Of a DNA stretch of 64,000 nucleotides, positions 61,301-64,000 are shown piece by piece. The position numbers were made by a program, and so were the translations under genes. Every line of letters starts with the position of its first letter. Within the stretch, counting starts at the first letter, position 1. The stretch is from Valencia hispanica (lineage: Eukaryota > Chordata > Actinopteri > Cyprinodontiformes > Valenciidae). A model generated the notes under the pieces. The model was not told where the DNA came from and searched no databases. It saw nothing but the letters and a program-made list of their open reading frames with translations. The DNA is taken from positions 14,389,149-14,453,148 of the forward strand of contig OY747721.1 of assembly GCA_963556495.2 (NCBI GenBank). Reading direction: 5' to 3'.

Positions 61301-63593
61301 TTCAATCACATTTTTTGAAGCAAGTGGTCAATCACCACTGCAGTGAATAACAGGCACACTGGGCTTACCTCAGAACCCTTTTAAATGTTTTACATAGGGT
61401 ATTGCTTATTTAAGTCTCCAAGCTACAGCACCCAGACAAAGAAATCAACAGGAGACTTTTCTATCACTACTTTTATTGGTAGTGGACATTGTGTTACAAG
61501 GTGATGCCAGAGTTTAGCATTGCAGCGAGAGAGGTCATTACTCTTTTGCAACTTTTTGGGGTGTTCTCAGGTATTTAGTGCTCGCTTTTATTATTTTCCC
61601 AGTTTTTAATAAATATTTTCTGATTTCGATCTTAAAACTAAATATAATTGTTGGGACATACAAGCCTGGACACAAGTAGAAGAAATTAAATGTGTAAAAA
61701 TGAAGGTAAACACCCTTTACCACAGTTATCCACAACATCCTTCATGTGATTTATACTATTCAGGTCATTCTACCTTTAACTGAAGACAGAAACAGTTTCT
61801 TGTCATTTAGGAACGATGCTGCAAATCATGAAAGACAACCTAGTTCACCAAGTTCACTTCTGACCTCAGACGGGGCAATAAGTTGATTTTATGATTCTAA
61901 ATAATCCAATTACGTGCAGAAGAGGGTGGGTGTTTGTGTGACCTTGGGGAGAGGTTGACATCTTGCTCCTCAAACAGAAGGGGAGGAGATGACATGGAAC
62001 AATAAGGTTACTGGTCCCCGGAGGGAACCCTCATGGCTCTCTCTCTCTGCTTTGAATCAAATTCACAGCACCAGCAATATGTCAACTCATCACCCCCCAC
62101 CCAGTCCACAATTAGCTGATCTAGTCAAAGAGCTGTTTTATAATCATTTAAAGTAGTCATGTCTTCATATTTCACCTCACTTCGCCTTTCCAATCCATTG
62201 AAGGTTCAGGTCTCACATTTGTTTTCCTTTATTTATGACCACATATTGACTTTTCTCCTCACAAGCACTCAATCACTGACAAACCATGAGGCATCTCGCG
62301 GAGACAAGAGCGGCTTAGAAAACACCCTGTCAAAACAGTTGTATTTCACAACAAAGCATTTAAAAGAGAAACATAAATGAAGGCTGCAGTAACGATGGTG
62401 CTGCTGAGCAGCACATGGCTCTGCCTCAACCTCCCTCTAGTTAGCAGCTATAATATTTGTGAGAAAAGCCTTTCGAGTGTGTGTGTGGGTGTCAGGAGAA
62501 AAGATAATTGAAGCAATATCTATGAGCCACAAGTGTACACTGTAATCCTTTTCAGGAATTTATTAATTTCTATCGGTTGCTATGAATTCCAACATCAGAA
62601 ATATTTGTAATATAAGCTTAGCTAAACCTCGTGTATGACAGTAAATATGTAATTACTAAGACTGCACATTGCAAGCCAATAAAACGGAGCACATAGGTAA
62701 TTAAAGTTGCAATTCTTTTAGAAGCTTATGGCATTAATATAAAAAAAAAATCCTGTTCCAGGCTGTGTATGTTTCGCATTTGACATGTGCTTGTTTTGGT
62801 ATGTTGTGGTAGATGGCTTCCAAATGACGTCCCATGTGCTTCTGCAGCTGTTGCAACAATGACAAGTGCCTTTAAGTGACATCTGGGCAGAATCCTCGCG
62901 CACTCAAAAAAGCATCTTGTTTGTTCTGAGATTGCCGTGATTGCATGCTCGCTTTTGATGATCTGCTGCCGAGTCGGATTCCAGAAAAAGAGAGAGACAG
63001 AGAATGGACTGTGGCAGATTTCGGTGCCTGCGAGTTCTCCGCCTTTTCTTCTCTTTGGGCAAAGAAGGTAAAAGATAACAAGGCAGCCTGAGTGCATGAG
63101 CCCCTCTGAAGCCGTAGTCATTATGAAGCTATCAAAATGTGTGAGATGTTGCCGCTGTCAAAGGCTTAAACAGGCAGAGGGATATTTTTAGAGACCTTAA
63201 GCTAATAATCCAGAGCCCAGTCAGAGGGGTGGAGGGGGGGCTATCATTTCTTGCCAAGCAAAATTGATGAGGATATGCACACTTCATGCAAAGGCCAGTT
63301 TACAAAGCATCAGCACACTTGACAAGTGACATGACCATATTTGGCTTTGTTTGGAAACCATTTTTGACCATAAACGGTATCCTGGGTAAGCTCTGAATTT
63401 ATTCACACAGTTCTGGTTCATCCACTCAGTCGTGTGTTGCTGCTTTTTTTTTTTTATAAGGGATGCAATGAAATCTTGTGGCACAAGATTGCTCTATATT
63501 GAAACATAATATTTCTATGCTGGCAAGTAAGTGTAAGTTATTATTATGAGCCTTGGATATGAAGCCAAGTGCTTTAAAAACGAAGCCCTGTAA
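58400..63593. other. adk intron, mostly unrecognised
   Basis: AT-rich sequence with no exon that I can match to adk. The segment 60640-61030 is a diverged relative of 18290-18600. 62400-63130 has more even composition and an open frame of 131 codons on the minus strand (62726-63121) without recognisable similarity. Confidence 0.4.
60640..61030. repeat. Dispersed repeat, relative of 18290-18600
   Basis: Shared blocks GAAGCAACTG, TTGTTTGTGAGCATAA and CAGGTAAGAAAA in the same order and orientation, with later weaker matches (TTTTGAGTTTTG). Class unknown. Confidence 0.5.
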
Positions 63594-64000
63594 CTACAGG
63601 TATTCGCGGGGGTAAGGGACCAAACCGCCTGCGAATGACTGAAATCTGTGAATACATGAGACCTCTCTAAAAATGCTTTTAACTGCCTATTATAAGAGTT
63701 CAAGCACCAAATATACCATAACATAGCACACCCGCAGAAGCTAGTATCTACAGTCTTCCTTCTCCACTCCTCGGGGTACAGCCAATCAGTGCCAAGGAAA
63801 ATGAGTGCGGCTCCTGAATGGGCTGCATTGAAAATACCAAGCAATAGCGTGTCAAGTAGAATTGATCCTATGTATTTTAGCTTCCCAAGCTGCAGCTTCT
63901 TTCGAATAATCTAGATATGCTCGATCAAACAATCCACGAATATTTCATTTTCTGCGAATAATTTAGAGCTACATTCCACAGAAAAATGTGCAAATAGATG
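63594..64000 (+). mobile_element. Repeat R, uninterrupted copy (runs to window edge)
   Basis: Starts ACAGGTATTCGCGGGGGTAA and includes GCCTGCGAATGACTGAAATC, CCAAGGAAAATGAGTGCGGC, CTAGATATGCTCG and TTTTCTGCGAATAA. It corresponds to the copy broken into 48590-48740, 50023-50199 and 51804-51870, without either insertion. The TATTCGC / GCGAATA ends recall a DNA-transposon MITE. It may continue past 64000. Confidence 0.65.

Noticed and set aside
62726..63121. 131-codon open frame on the minus strand
   Set aside because: No recognisable motif, low-complexity pieces, inside an adk intron; not supported as an exon of adk.
53319..64000. Upstream adk exon ending FGNET
   Set aside because: Searched by eye on the minus strand for a coding match with a donor; none found, so it presumably lies beyond 64000.

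Overview
The window is vertebrate nuclear DNA, almost certainly from a teleost fish. The evidence is split genes with GT-AG introns, general CpG depletion apart from one CpG-rich promoter-like block, and a dense load of fish-type mobile DNA (Tc1-like transposons of several ages, L2/CR1-type and RTE-type LINE ends, tRNA-derived SINEs, many MITEs). There are no operons, no CRISPR arrays and no functional RNA genes that I can support. The species cannot be named from the sequence alone.

Two host genes are recognised, both on the minus strand. From high to low coordinates they are the last four coding exons of adenosine kinase (adk: 53283-53318, 45515-45629, 20640-20726, 20353-20477) and then the 5' part of the MYST histone acetyltransferase gene kat6b (CpG-rich promoter-like region about 9480-11350, acceptor-defined leader and first coding exon 6624-7480). 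ADK followed by KAT6B in the same orientation is the arrangement known from human 10q22, so the order is ancient. The adk exons join in phase (0, then 1, then 1) and end in the conserved C-terminus. The kat6b exon encodes the N-terminal double winged-helix module and ends in phase 0 at a clean donor.

Layout: 1-6623 is the kat6b intron after the first coding exon, with an 8-bp-TSD hAT-like MITE, a LINE tail and a large foldback element. 6624-7480 is the kat6b exon. 7481-11350 is intron 1 plus the CpG-rich promoter with a G-quadruplex motif and a long TA repeat. 11350-19600 is intergenic, with two Tc1-like fossils and two L2-type LINE ends in opposite orientation. 19636-20726 holds the adk 3' end and its last two coding exons. 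20727-45514 is a 24.8-kb adk intron packed with nested Tc1 fossils, SINEs and MITEs. 45630-53282 is the next adk intron, with a Tc1 copy inside a repeat inside the intron. 53319-64000 is further adk intron with another fairly complete Tc1, a SINE and LINE ends. No upstream adk exon was found.

The most informative observations are structural. Several insertions can be proved inside the window, because another copy of the invaded repeat shows the empty site. Two related Tc1 copies sit in opposite orientation on either side of the single 115-nt adk exon 45515-45629, a layout that could favour exon circularisation or RNA editing. The kat6b leader carries several upstream ATGs, including an ATG-TGA start-stop element. 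None of the transposase genes is intact.
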